Shown one piece after another: positions 1 through 9,210 of a stretch of DNA of 40,189 nucleotides. The DNA lies in the NCBI GenBank assembly GCA_027314665.1, contig DAHVAK010000276.1, positions 1-40,189 of the forward strand, in the 5' to 3' direction. The notes below the pieces were generated by a model. The model saw nothing but the letters and a program-made list of their open reading frames with translations, made no database searches and was not told where the DNA came from. The position numbers were made by a program, and so were the translations under genes. Numbering within the stretch: the stretch's first letter is position 1; each line of letters begins with the position of its first letter. The DNA is from Spirochaetales bacterium (lineage in GTDB: Bacteria > Spirochaetota > Spirochaetia > DAHUYW01).

Positions 1-142
1 ATATGGCCTTGCAGAATATCTCGGGCAAGTGGAGGATGCCGATACGGGAGTGGAGCCAGGCATTGAATCAGCTGGCAATCAAATTCACCGGCCGGGTGCC
101 GGTATGATCAAAGGCCTTTACACAAAGTTCTTGACAGGCCCT
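1..142 (+). mobile_element. 3' end of an IS256-family insertion sequence: transposase C-terminus plus right terminal inverted repeat
   Basis: Frame 3 (3..107) reads [34 protein letters not shown], the typical IS256-family transposase C-terminus (LALxNISKKWxMPIRxWxxALNxxxIxFxxRxP). It is followed by tttacacaaagttcttgacaggccc, which resembles IS256-family terminal repeats. The element runs off the left edge. Confidence 0.82.
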
Positions 143-467
143 TATGGATGCCGATCGAGAAACCGTCGAACGGAGACAACAGCAGCTTCGCGAAGCAGCC
201 CAGAAGGCTGAGATGACCCCGCGCACCGAGACAGAGGCCATCGCCCATCTGATTCCAAAACGAAATATCGAGACCTGGATTCTGTGCCTTGGTCTCGTCG
301 AAGTGGACGAAGACACCGACTATCATGACGACGATCGAGTAGACCGCCTGATTAGAACGGTAGCCGAGACTTTCTATCACTGGAGCCGACCCGGCGTGTC
401 CCCACTGCCTGGATGCGTTCCTTCGCTGTTGACTGGAATTGAGGAAGCGATAAGAATCGAAGGATGA
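143..467 (+). pseudogene. 5'-truncated conserved hypothetical protein (LMDADRETVERR...LIPKRNIETWILCLG...), interrupted by the IS element
   Basis: The ORF begins directly after the IS terminal repeat; the upstream frame hits a stop inside the repeat. MDADRETVERR and LIPKRNIETW look like conserved internal motifs of a longer ~200-aa protein rather than an N-terminus. Confidence 0.5.
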
Positions 468-928
468 TCGACAAAATCGTCATCTTTGTCACTGATCCTC
501 GGGCGAACATTGCTTCTTGTTTTGTTTTGGACCAAATGTTGCCTAAGTGATGGGAGCAGTAGGACCGCGCATTCGAAGAGTTGCCTGGCGTCATCCATCT
601 CGGCAGCCGGGCACACGTGAACCAGCTACGCGAGCAGAGCCTTCGGCCCGAAAAGTCCCTGCCGGCAACGGAGAGAGCAATCGCAGCCAGTACTCGAGGG
701 GCTCCGCGCCCGGGTTGCCGACAAGCAGCTGACGATTGTTCCTCAGCGCCTCGTCGGAAAGGCGAGCACCAACACGGTTCGCCAATGGAAGAAGCTCATT
801 TGCCAGACAGTACAGGCCGCTCGACAGGAAGCTTGTCCATCGGAAGTCGCGGGCGCGGCCCGGGGATGGGCGGACCGATCGCTCCCCGTCCGCACCCGCG
901 CATCGCCGCCTCGTCTCCGATTGGGAGC

Positions 929-1210
929 TCACTCCTTTCGCTCGCTCACCTTCGAGAAGATCCAGATGACGAGGAAGGCCGTGATGATGGGCGGAAAGAT
1001 GTTCACGGAGTTGAGGTTCGCGAGGGCTGCGATGACCCCGGAGAAGACCGTCCCGATCACTCCCCCGAGGAAGGACCCGATGAGGGCCACGATGAGCGCC
1101 CCCCAGAAGTTGCCGAGCATCGGCTTCTTGAAGACGAAGTAGTAGATGAGCGCCACTCCGAAGCCGATCACGGCGTAGATGAGCCCGACGTTGAAGTAGT
1201 ATCCGAACAC
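929..1210 (-). CDS. Small hydrophobic membrane protein (93 aa, about 3 TM segments)
   Basis: GTG start with a strong Shine-Dalgarno (TTAGGAGGCGCGCAGTG); strongly hydrophobic translation; SD overlaps the upstream CDS stop. Confidence 0.75.
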   Translation of the reverse strand: MFGYYFNVGLIYAVIGFGVALIYYFVFKKPMLGNFWGALIVALIGSFLGGVIGTVFSGVIAALANLNSVNIFPPIITAFLVIWIFSKVSERKE

Positions 1211-1220
1211 TGCGCGCCTC

Positions 1221-2051
1221 CTAATTCGCTTCGAGCGTGAGATTGGTGAGGAGATAGTAGCCGATGGGAACCGGGATGCTGTAGACGGTGAGAATGTTGG
1301 GGTCGAAGCCGTAGGCGAGCGCGACGAGCCCGACCCCGAGGTTCGCTATGGTGCTGTTGACGCTAAGGGCGGTAAGGCTCGGGGGCATGTCGGGGTCGAG
1401 GTTGCTGAAGCTCTTCGGGCTGAACCCTTTGAGGTAGGGCTGCGGAGAGCCGGAGAAGGATTCGGTCAGGAGCCTTCCGGCATCGAGCACCGTGCCGCCG
1501 TTGGCGAAGGTGATGCCCCCGCCGTTGGCCGTTATGGTCGGGACCCAGTTGTCAAGAGGGCTGCTCAGGTAGCCCTGGAAGCTTATCTGGACGGTGAAGG
1601 CGGTCGCGCGGTCGCCGATGGAGACCGGGATCATCGGCAGCTGCTGCAGGGCTGATGCCTGGGAAGCGGAGAGGTATGTTGGGTTGGAATAGGTGCTGAC
1701 CGTGTAGCCGACGGAAGGCAGGAAGCCGACGAGGCGCTGGTAGCCCTCGGCGACGAGGACGGCGACCCCCGGGGTCGCGTAGTTCGCGGCGGTGAACTGG
1801 CTCGTATCGGAGATGTAGGCCCCGAGGAGCTGACTGCTCGTATCGTCGTAAAGCTTGTAGTAGAGCTCGAAGCCGAGGAGGGTGTAGGAGGGGTCCGGGG
1901 GCGTGTTGGTGAAGGAAAAGAGGGTGCCGGGGATCGCGTTGACGAGGGCGCCCGTGGGGGCGGCAAGGCCGGGAAGGTTGCTCGGAAGCCCGCAGCCCGA
2001 AAGAAGCCCGAGCGCAAGGAGCGCGAGGGGAAGCGCCGCAAGGCTCCCCAC
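1221..2051 (-). CDS. Putative secreted lipoprotein (276 aa)
   Basis: From GTG at 2051: VGSLAALPLALLALGLLSGC, a signal peptide with lipobox (LLSGC). The longer ORF to 2606 is out of frame over the cyclase gene and is rejected. Confidence 0.65.
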   Translation of the reverse strand: MGSLAALPLALLALGLLSGCGLPSNLPGLAAPTGALVNAIPGTLFSFTNTPPDPSYTLLGFELYYKLYDDTSSQLLGAYISDTSQFTAANYATPGVAVLVAEGYQRLVGFLPSVGYTVSTYSNPTYLSASQASALQQLPMIPVSIGDRATAFTVQISFQGYLSSPLDNWVPTITANGGGITFANGGTVLDAGRLLTESFSGSPQPYLKGFSPKSFSNLDPDMPPSLTALSVNSTIANLGVGLVALAYGFDPNILTVYSIPVPIGYYLLTNLTLEAN

Positions 2052-2167
2052 TCCGCTTGCCTTCGAGGGGGCTGAAGAGGTTGGCGCGTCAGCGCGGGAG
2101 CCTGCGTCGGAGACGGCAGGCGAGCAGGCGGCGAATTGGGGGGAGCGATCGGAAAAGCGCAAGCGGC

Positions 2168-4597
2168 CTACCCCGCCCTTCGCCGGTCGCGCGCATTCGC
2201 GAGCAGCGCGGCGGGATCCTCGAGGCAATCGATCAGCTCGTAGATGAGGACCGGCTTGTTCTTGCCCTTGACGCGGATGTTGTCCAGCTCGCGGGCGATC
2301 ACCTTGTCCTTCACCAGGCCGTAGGTGAACTCGCTGATGATGACGTTGGTGGCGTACTGCTTGTTGGTGCCCTCCAGACGGGCGCCGAGGTTGACCGCAT
2401 CCCCCATGATCGTGTAGTTCATCCGTCCGAGCGATCCCATGTTCCCGACGGTCATCACCCCCGAGTTGATGCCGATCCCGATGGAAAGGCGTCGCTCGGG
2501 CGGCCAGCCCTCGTTGAGCTTCTTCAGGGCCGCGAGCTGCTTCAGCGCGCAGGCGCAGGCAAGGAGGGCGTGATCGGCGAGCGGGAGGGGGGCGCCCCAG
2601 AAGCACATGATGGCGTCGCCCTCGTACTTGTCGAGGGTCCCCTGGTACTCGAGGATGATGTCGGTCATCGCGCTTAAGTAGACGTTCAAGTGATTGACGA
2701 GCTCCTGGGGCATCATGCTCTCGGAGAGCGAGGTGAAGCCGCGGATGTCCGAGAAGAAGACCGTGAGCTCCTTGTCCACGCCGCCGAGCTCAGGCGGGTT
2801 TTCGAGGATCTGATCGACGACCGCGGGGTTGACGTACTTGCCGAACATGTCGCGAATCCTCTGCTTGTCCCGCTCGTCGGTCATGACGCGATAGACCACG
2901 ATCGTGAGAAAGGTGAAGAGTATCGCGACGGCGGGCGTCGCATAGTTCACGACGAGCGAGGAGAGCTCGAACTCCACCGTGACGACGGCGAAGCCGACCA
3001 CGAGCAGGACAAGGGTGATCGCGAAGGCCCAGATCGTCGAAAGGCGCGAAACCATGAACGCCACCAGCAGGACCAGCGCCGCGAGAATGACATCCTCCTC
3101 CCAGCTCGGAACGTGGAGCAGAAAGTCATCCGTGATGATCGTGTTCAGCGAGTTTGCGTGGATCTCGACCCCGTTCATGAGCCCGTAGGGGGTCGGCTTT
3201 TCGTCGGAAAGCCCGGGGGCGAAGGCTCCGACCAGGATGATCTTGTTGGCGACCGCCCGGGTCGGAGGCCAGGTATTCGGGTCGGGACCGGGCATGTTCC
3301 CGGCGGCGTAGCCGTAGAAGGAGCGGACGGGGAAGGTCTGGTAGCCGAAGGGCGAGGCGGATGAGGGCGGGCCCATGAAGTTGATGAGCATCGCCCCCTG
3401 CGCGTTGATGGGAATGCGAATCTCGCTTACCGGCTCGGTGACCGCCGGCTTCACGAGCTTGCCGCTCTTGTCGTAGACGGCCGCGGCTATGAGCTTGCGA
3501 TAGGGAACCCACGCGTGCGTCGTGGTGTCGAACATCTGCGGGTTCTTGATGAGGATATCCTTGCCGAGGTGCACCTCCACGTCAGAGAGGCTCTTGTGGA
3601 AGTAGTCGAGGGCAAGGGAAAGGGTGATGGAGGGGATGAAGTGGTCCTGGAACTCGAGGACCACGTAGTAGCCCTCGGTGACCTTCCCCGCCTGGTCGGT
3701 CTTCACAACCTTCAGGGGCGCCTTTGCCTTCATCTCGGCGGTCAGGCGCGCGATCGATGCCGCGGTGAGGGGATAGGGGATGTTGTGAAAGCCCCCCCGC
3801 TTGTCCATCCAGGCGAGGCGGTGGAAGGCCTTGACGTCGATCCGCGTCTCGGGGGTGAGCTCGGAGAGCGGGATCGCGCGGATTGGCTGAGACCACTTCG
3901 CGACGAGGATCTGCCGCCGATAGACCGCGTCTTGGTCCTGGACGTAGTTGGCGTGCCCGTAGCCGGCCGCCGCCTCGCCGTAGGGTATGAGGGGCGGCTC
4001 TACCCCGAGGAAGGCGCGCAGGTCCTGCCAATCGCCGGTGATGTGGGAGATCTCCCCATCCTTGTGCGCGAGGACCTCTTCGCGTGCGACGTACTCAGGC
4101 GAGGTGTTCGTGAGGGTGGGATGGTCGTCGAGGACGGTCTCGAGGAAGACGCGTCCGTTGTTCTTGATGGCGTCGACGAGCAGGGCATCGTCATAGGCGT
4201 TGCTGTCGGGCTCCACGAAAAAGATATCCAGGAAGATTGCCCGTTCTCGCTGGCTCTGATCCTTGATCCGGGTAAACCCGTTGAGGAAGTCGGCCTCGCG
4301 GTAGCGAGGCCAGGGGAAGCGCCCGAACTTCTCGAGGCTGGTGGGGTCCAGCCCGACGATGAGGATGTCGGAAGAGATCTTCGGATTGCGCTGCACCACG
4401 CTTACCCCGACCTGGACGTTGGTGCGGGTGACCTGATTCTTCAGCGTGAACTGCAGATCGGTGATGCGAAGCTCCAGGCCGCGGAGGAGGCTCGTGTAGT
4501 GCCCTATGGCGAGAAACAGGACGACGACGAGCAGACCGATGATCAGGCCGAAGTATTTCGTCTCAAGAATCTTCGCTCTGCGCCGTGACTTCGCCAT
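2168..4597 (-). CDS. CHASE2-type sensor domain plus class III adenylate/guanylate cyclase
   Basis: N-terminal TM, extracytoplasmic CHASE2-like region, C-terminal TM helices, then the catalytic domain (ELTVFFSDIRGFTSLSE, KYEGDAIMCFWG, MGDAVNLGARLEG). Confidence 0.92.
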   Translation of the reverse strand: MAKSRRRAKILETKYFGLIIGLLVVVLFLAIGHYTSLLRGLELRITDLQFTLKNQVTRTNVQVGVSVVQRNPKISSDILIVGLDPTSLEKFGRFPWPRYREADFLNGFTRIKDQSQRERAIFLDIFFVEPDSNAYDDALLVDAIKNNGRVFLETVLDDHPTLTNTSPEYVAREEVLAHKDGEISHITGDWQDLRAFLGVEPPLIPYGEAAAGYGHANYVQDQDAVYRRQILVAKWSQPIRAIPLSELTPETRIDVKAFHRLAWMDKRGGFHNIPYPLTAASIARLTAEMKAKAPLKVVKTDQAGKVTEGYYVVLEFQDHFIPSITLSLALDYFHKSLSDVEVHLGKDILIKNPQMFDTTTHAWVPYRKLIAAAVYDKSGKLVKPAVTEPVSEIRIPINAQGAMLINFMGPPSSASPFGYQTFPVRSFYGYAAGNMPGPDPNTWPPTRAVANKIILVGAFAPGLSDEKPTPYGLMNGVEIHANSLNTIITDDFLLHVPSWEEDVILAALVLLVAFMVSRLSTIWAFAITLVLLVVGFAVVTVEFELSSLVVNYATPAVAILFTFLTIVVYRVMTDERDKQRIRDMFGKYVNPAVVDQILENPPELGGVDKELTVFFSDIRGFTSLSESMMPQELVNHLNVYLSAMTDIILEYQGTLDKYEGDAIMCFWGAPLPLADHALLACACALKQLAALKKLNEGWPPERRLSIGIGINSGVMTVGNMGSLGRMNYTIMGDAVNLGARLEGTNKQYATNVIISEFTYGLVKDKVIARELDNIRVKGKNKPVLIYELIDCLEDPAALLANARDRRRAG

Positions 4598-4609
4598 CGC
4601 TCCCCCGCC

Positions 4610-5305
4610 TTACTTGCCCTCCGTGGACAAGGACAGGGCGATTATACGGTCCCGTGCCAGTTTTGTCCAACCGCTGTCGGGGTACTGATCGACGAGCTTC
4701 TTGTAGTACAGCTCGGCGTTCTTCTTGTCGTTCTGTCCCTCGTAGAGCCTCCCGAGCGAAAACAGCGCTCCCGGAATCTCGGGGGCGAGCCCGCGGTAGG
4801 TAAGGATCCGTTTGTCGAGCTCGATGGCTGCGGCGGCATCCCCCTGCTGCTCGTCGACGGCTGCCGCATTGTTCAGGGCAACGAGGGAGAGGTAGCTGCG
4901 CGGGAATCGATCGGCGAGGCGGGTATAGAAGGCGACGGCGCTTTTCCAGTCCTTGTTCGTGTAGGCGAGGTCGCCCCGAATGAGCAGGGAGCGCTGCGCC
5001 GCGTAGGTGCGTGGAAACCTCTGGAGAATGACGTTGGTCTGCACGACGATCGCCTTCTCCAGGCCCGCCTTCTTGGCGGCGTCGGGCTCGTTCGACCAGT
5101 TCTCGTAGGTCTTCTGAACGGCTTCGACCTCGCGGGTCGCGATCTCGGCGCGCTTTGCCGCGACCTCGGTATAGATTGCGTAAAGGATAACGGCCGCGAG
5201 CGCTGCGATGACGACCCCGAGAATGACGAAGCGCCCCCGCTGGAGGATAGAGGCAAGGGCAGAGGCGATTCTCTGGCGGGGCGAGGAATCGGGTGAGTGT
5301 GCCAT
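4610..5305 (-). CDS. Membrane-anchored tetratricopeptide repeat protein
   Basis: Single N-terminal TM (FVILGVVIAALAAVILYAIY) followed by TPR-like repeats (ALFSLGRLYEGQNDKKNAELYYKKLVDQYPDSGW). Confidence 0.75.
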   Translation of the reverse strand: MAHSPDSSPRQRIASALASILQRGRFVILGVVIAALAAVILYAIYTEVAAKRAEIATREVEAVQKTYENWSNEPDAAKKAGLEKAIVVQTNVILQRFPRTYAAQRSLLIRGDLAYTNKDWKSAVAFYTRLADRFPRSYLSLVALNNAAAVDEQQGDAAAAIELDKRILTYRGLAPEIPGALFSLGRLYEGQNDKKNAELYYKKLVDQYPDSGWTKLARDRIIALSLSTEGK

Positions 5306-5314
5306 GACTTCTCC

Positions 5315-6829
5315 TTACTGTTTCCGGATCTCGAGCTCTCGAATCAGGCGCGAAAGGTAGGTGCGCTGGACGCCGAGCAGGCGAGCGGCCTCGGTCTGCC
5401 TCCAGTTGTGCTGCTCGAGCGTCCGCTGAATGAAATGCTTCTTGAACAGATTGACAGCCTCCTTGAGAGGCTTTCCTCCGTAGTCGTCTCCCCTCCCCCG
5501 TTCGCCGGCATTGAGAATGAGATCGACCGGATGGATGTAGTCCCCTTTGGCTATCACGACCGCCCGCTCGACGACATTCTCGAGCTCGCGCACGTTGCCC
5601 GGCCAGTTGTAGGTGAGCAGAGCGTCCACGGCCTCCGATGTGAAGCCGAGGATTTGCTTCTTGGTCTCGTGGTTCACGCGCTGCAGGAAGTGCTCGGCGA
5701 GCACGGGGATGTCCTCGGTCCGCTCGCGAAGGGGCGGGACGCGAATTGGGATGACGGCGAGCCGATAGTAGAGGTCCTGGCGGAAGCTTCCGTCCGCGAG
5801 GGCCTTCTCGATGTCCTTGTTCGTGGCCGCGATGATGCGCACGTCGACCGAGGTCGGCTCGCTCGAGCCTACCCGCTCGAAAATCCGGTGCTGCAGCACC
5901 CGCAGGAGCTTGGCCTGGAGGCCCACGGGGAAGTCGCCGATCTCATCGAGGAAGATGGTGCCGGCGTCGGCGATCTCGAAGCGTCCTCGCCGATCGGAGA
6001 TGGCGTCGGTGAAGGCGCCCTTCACGTGACCGAAGAGCTCGCTCTCGAGAAGATGCTCCGGCAGGGCGGCGCAGTTGACGCGCACGAAGGGGCCGTCCTT
6101 TCGCGCCGAGTTCAGGTGAATCTGCTCGGCGAAGAGCTCCTTTCCGACCCCGCTCTCCCCGAGGATGAGCACGGAGGTGGAGGAGGCGGCGACCCGCCGC
6201 GCTATCTCGAGGGTCTCCTGAATCGCCTGACTCTTTCCCACGAAGGCGTGATAGCCCTGGGTCTCCTGGATCCGATCCTGCAGGATGGTGACCTGCTCCT
6301 TCATGCGTTGATAGGTCTGGGCGTTTTGAATGGCGATGGCCGCCTGGGTTGCGAAGATCTCGGTCCAGTAGAGATCCTCGTTGGTGAAGGTGCTTTGATC
6401 CTGCTTGTTGATCAGCTCGATGACCCCGACGCACTCGTCGCGCACCCGCATCGGCACGGCGAGAATCGAGTTCGTGGCGAAGCCGATCTTTCTGCTGATG
6501 TCGGGGAAGAAGCGCGCGTCGTGCTCGACGTCATTGACGATGAGGGAGGTGTTGTGCTGGGCGACCCAGCCGGCGATCCCCTCGCCCATCTTCAGCGAAA
6601 AGCGCTGAACCTCGGGAGCCTTCGAGCCGAGCGCAATCTCGAAGTACAGATGCGCGTTCTCCGAATCGACGAGAAGGAGCGAGGACGCCTCACAGGCCGT
6701 GAGGCGGGTCGCCGATTCGAGAATCCGCGTCAGCAGGGATTTGGCGTCGGTGTAGTTCGAATTGATGAGAGTATTGATCTCGATGAGGGTTTCGAGCCTC
6801 TTTGCATCGATCTTCGATGTCAAGACCAT
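5315..6829 (-). CDS. Sigma-54-dependent Fis-family transcriptional regulator with N-terminal GAF domain
   Basis: Walker A GESGVGKELFAEQIH, GAFTDA loop (KGAFTDAISDRRG), C-terminal Fis-type HTH (NWRQTEAARLLGVQRTYLSRLIRELEI), N-terminal GAF-like region. Confidence 0.93.
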   Translation of the reverse strand: MVLTSKIDAKRLETLIEINTLINSNYTDAKSLLTRILESATRLTACEASSLLLVDSENAHLYFEIALGSKAPEVQRFSLKMGEGIAGWVAQHNTSLIVNDVEHDARFFPDISRKIGFATNSILAVPMRVRDECVGVIELINKQDQSTFTNEDLYWTEIFATQAAIAIQNAQTYQRMKEQVTILQDRIQETQGYHAFVGKSQAIQETLEIARRVAASSTSVLILGESGVGKELFAEQIHLNSARKDGPFVRVNCAALPEHLLESELFGHVKGAFTDAISDRRGRFEIADAGTIFLDEIGDFPVGLQAKLLRVLQHRIFERVGSSEPTSVDVRIIAATNKDIEKALADGSFRQDLYYRLAVIPIRVPPLRERTEDIPVLAEHFLQRVNHETKKQILGFTSEAVDALLTYNWPGNVRELENVVERAVVIAKGDYIHPVDLILNAGERGRGDDYGGKPLKEAVNLFKKHFIQRTLEQHNWRQTEAARLLGVQRTYLSRLIRELEIRKQ

Positions 6830-6835
6830 GACGAA

Positions 6836-8545
6836 TCACGAGCCGAACGAATCATTTCCCTTGTTCTTGAGAAAGTCACCGAGGGTGACGGTCGATTCAT
6901 CCTGCTCGTCGTGGATGTACTTCGCCATCTCGTCGCGCTGCAGGCTGCGCAGGTACTCGCGAATGGACAGAGAGAGACGCTGGCCGCTCACGTTGATGTC
7001 GGTCACGACCGCCTTGACCTTGTCGCCCTTCTTGAACTTTGCGAGCGCTGCTTCCTCGGTCTCATCGGGCGGCTGTCCCAGGTTGCTCTTGCTGATGAGC
7101 CCTTCGATGTCGCCGAAAGCCCGGACAAACACGCCGAAGTCCGTGACGCTCGTGATCTCCCCCTCGACGACGCTTCCCTTCGGGTAGGTGGCGAGCAGAG
7201 ACTTCCATGGGTCGTCGGAGAGCTGCTTGAGGCCGAGGCGAATGCGGCGATTCTCGTGGTCGACCTCGATGACCTTCGCTTCGATCTGATCGTCGACCTT
7301 GAGCACGGAGGCCGGGTTCTTGACCTTCTTGGTCCAGGACAGATCGTCGGCATGCAGGAATCCGTCGATCCCCTCCTCCAGCTCCACGAAGGCCCCGGCA
7401 TTGGTCACCTTCTTGACCACGCCCGTCACGCGCTTGTCGACCGGATAGCGCTCCTCGATCGTGTCCCACGGATTCTGGTGGACCTGCTTCAGGCCGAGCG
7501 ACACCCTTCCCTGCTCGATGTCGTAGCCGAGGATCTTCGCATCGACATCGTCGCCGACCTTCAGGATTTCTTTCGGATGGTTGACCCGCTTGACCCAAGA
7601 AAGCTCGGAGATGTGGGCGAGCCCTTCGATGCCCTCCTCGATCTCGATGAAGGCGCCGAAGTCGGTAAGCTTGGTGACCCGCCCGCGAACGGTGTCGTCC
7701 ACGTGGTACTTTTGCTCGAAGAGGGTCCAGGGATTGGGGGTGAAGTGCTTGAGGGAGAGATTGATCTTCTTGTTTTCCTGGTCAAGCTTGATGATGACCA
7801 GCTCGATCTTCTGTCCCTTCTTGACGTAGTCTTTCGGACGCGTCACGTGGCCCCAGCTCATGTCGTTGATGTGCAGCAGCCCGTCAAATCCTCCGAGATC
7901 GATGAAGGCGCCGAAGGAGGTGAAGCTCTTGACCGTCCCTTCGACGACGTCGCCGACCGTGCGGGTGGCAAAAAAGGCCGTCCTCGTCCGCTCGACCTCC
8001 CCTTCCAGCCAAGCCCGGCGAGAGAGGACGATCTTCACCTTGTTGTCGCTGTAGAGGCGCTCGATGAGGAACTTCGAAGCGATCCCGACGTATTTCTCGG
8101 GATCCTCGACCCGTACGATGTCCGCCTTGGAGATGGGATTGAAGGCGATGACCCCGAAGCCGAGGTCGACCTCGAAGCCGCCCTTGTTGGTGCGGATGAA
8201 CTTCCCGTCTATCGGCTGGTTGTCCTGGTAGGCTTGGCGCAGCTTCTTCCAGAAGAGCTTGACGTCGGCCTTGTTCTTGGAGACGACGACCGCCCCCGAC
8301 TTGCCCTCTTTGTGCACGAGGACGACGCTCACGATGTCGCCGAGCTGCGGCTTCTCCAAGAACTCGCCGATGGGAATCTTGCCCTCGGATTTGTATCCGA
8401 CATCGACAAATACGCTTTCCGGTCCGATCTCGACGACCTTGCCGTCGATAAGCTGTCCTTCCTCCAGGTCTTCGAATGACTTCAGGTATTCTTCTTGTAG
8501 TGCTGTTGGGTTTTGTGCTTCGCTCATAGACTCTCTGTCTGCCAT
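6836..8545 (-). CDS. rpsA: 30S ribosomal protein S1 (six S1 domains)
   Basis: Six S1-type repeats (e.g. GTVKSFTSFGAFIDLGGFDGLLHINDMSW); lies directly downstream of cmk. Confidence 0.95.
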   Translation of the reverse strand: MADRESMSEAQNPTALQEEYLKSFEDLEEGQLIDGKVVEIGPESVFVDVGYKSEGKIPIGEFLEKPQLGDIVSVVLVHKEGKSGAVVVSKNKADVKLFWKKLRQAYQDNQPIDGKFIRTNKGGFEVDLGFGVIAFNPISKADIVRVEDPEKYVGIASKFLIERLYSDNKVKIVLSRRAWLEGEVERTRTAFFATRTVGDVVEGTVKSFTSFGAFIDLGGFDGLLHINDMSWGHVTRPKDYVKKGQKIELVIIKLDQENKKINLSLKHFTPNPWTLFEQKYHVDDTVRGRVTKLTDFGAFIEIEEGIEGLAHISELSWVKRVNHPKEILKVGDDVDAKILGYDIEQGRVSLGLKQVHQNPWDTIEERYPVDKRVTGVVKKVTNAGAFVELEEGIDGFLHADDLSWTKKVKNPASVLKVDDQIEAKVIEVDHENRRIRLGLKQLSDDPWKSLLATYPKGSVVEGEITSVTDFGVFVRAFGDIEGLISKSNLGQPPDETEEAALAKFKKGDKVKAVVTDINVSGQRLSLSIREYLRSLQRDEMAKYIHDEQDESTVTLGDFLKNKGNDSFGS

Positions 8546-9210
8546 TATGTGAACCGACTCCTGGACGATAGCGACCTGAGCTTGCGGATTTTTCGTATCA
8601 CTCTCTCACAAACTTCATCTATGGTCAAGTCCGAGGAGTCCAGGTAGAGGGCGTCCTCCGCGATCTTGAGGCTCCCGACGGGCTTGCTCTTGTCGATTTC
8701 GTCGCGTTTTCGAATGTTCTCCTCGATCTCGGGGAGAGAAAGGGAGCTGACTCCCTGCTCAAAGCGCCTCTTCGCCCGCATTCGGATGGAGGCGTCGAGG
8801 TAGATCTTGACGTCGGCGCTGGGAAACACCGCGGTCCCGATGTCGCGCCCCTCGACAATCACGTCGAGCCCTTGGGCCGCCTGCCGAAGCCTGCTGTTCA
8901 CGATGGAGCGCACCTCGGGGATGGCGGAGTGCTGGGCGACCCAGCGGTCGACCCGATCCGCGTGGAGCTCCTGCTCCGCGTCTTTCCCCTCGACGCGAAT
9001 CCTTCCGCCGACGATCTCGACCGACGCCGTGCGGGCGACCGCGAGCACTCCCGCAGGGTCGGTCGGATCGGCTCCCGCATCGAGCACCGCAAGGGTTATC
9101 GCGCGATAGAAGTTCCCCGAATTGATGTAGAGGAGATTCTCCGCGCCGGCGACCGCTCGCGCTACAGTGCTCTTGCCGGCTCCGGCCGGGCCGTCAATGG
9201 CGACGACCAT
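8545..9210 (-). CDS. cmk: Cytidylate kinase
   Basis: MVVAIDGPAGAGKSTVARAVA and VIVEGRDIGTAVFPSADVKIYLDAS are Cmk motifs. Start placed at MVVAIDG, not the upstream ORF start. Confidence 0.95.
   Translation of the reverse strand: MVVAIDGPAGAGKSTVARAVAGAENLLYINSGNFYRAITLAVLDAGADPTDPAGVLAVARTASVEIVGGRIRVEGKDAEQELHADRVDRWVAQHSAIPEVRSIVNSRLRQAAQGLDVIVEGRDIGTAVFPSADVKIYLDASIRMRAKRRFEQGVSSLSLPEIEENIRKRDEIDKSKPVGSLKIAEDALYLDSSDLTIDEVCERVIRKIRKLRSLSSRSRFT

Noticed and set aside
2052-2606. N-terminal part of the 461-aa ORF (1221..2606) as an extension of the lipoprotein
   Set aside because: It overlaps the cyclase catalytic domain out of frame and is Arg/Pro/His-rich; the lipobox signal peptide supports a start near 2051.
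3515-4588. 357-aa plus-strand ORF antisense to the CHASE2-cyclase
   Set aside because: Antisense artefact.
5297-8479. 1060-aa plus-strand ORF antisense to the sigma54 regulator and rpsA
   Set aside because: Mirror ORF caused by GC-rich codon usage with both sense genes in the same phase. The translation is Asp/Glu/Val/Leu/His-biased with no domain, and both sense genes are unambiguous.
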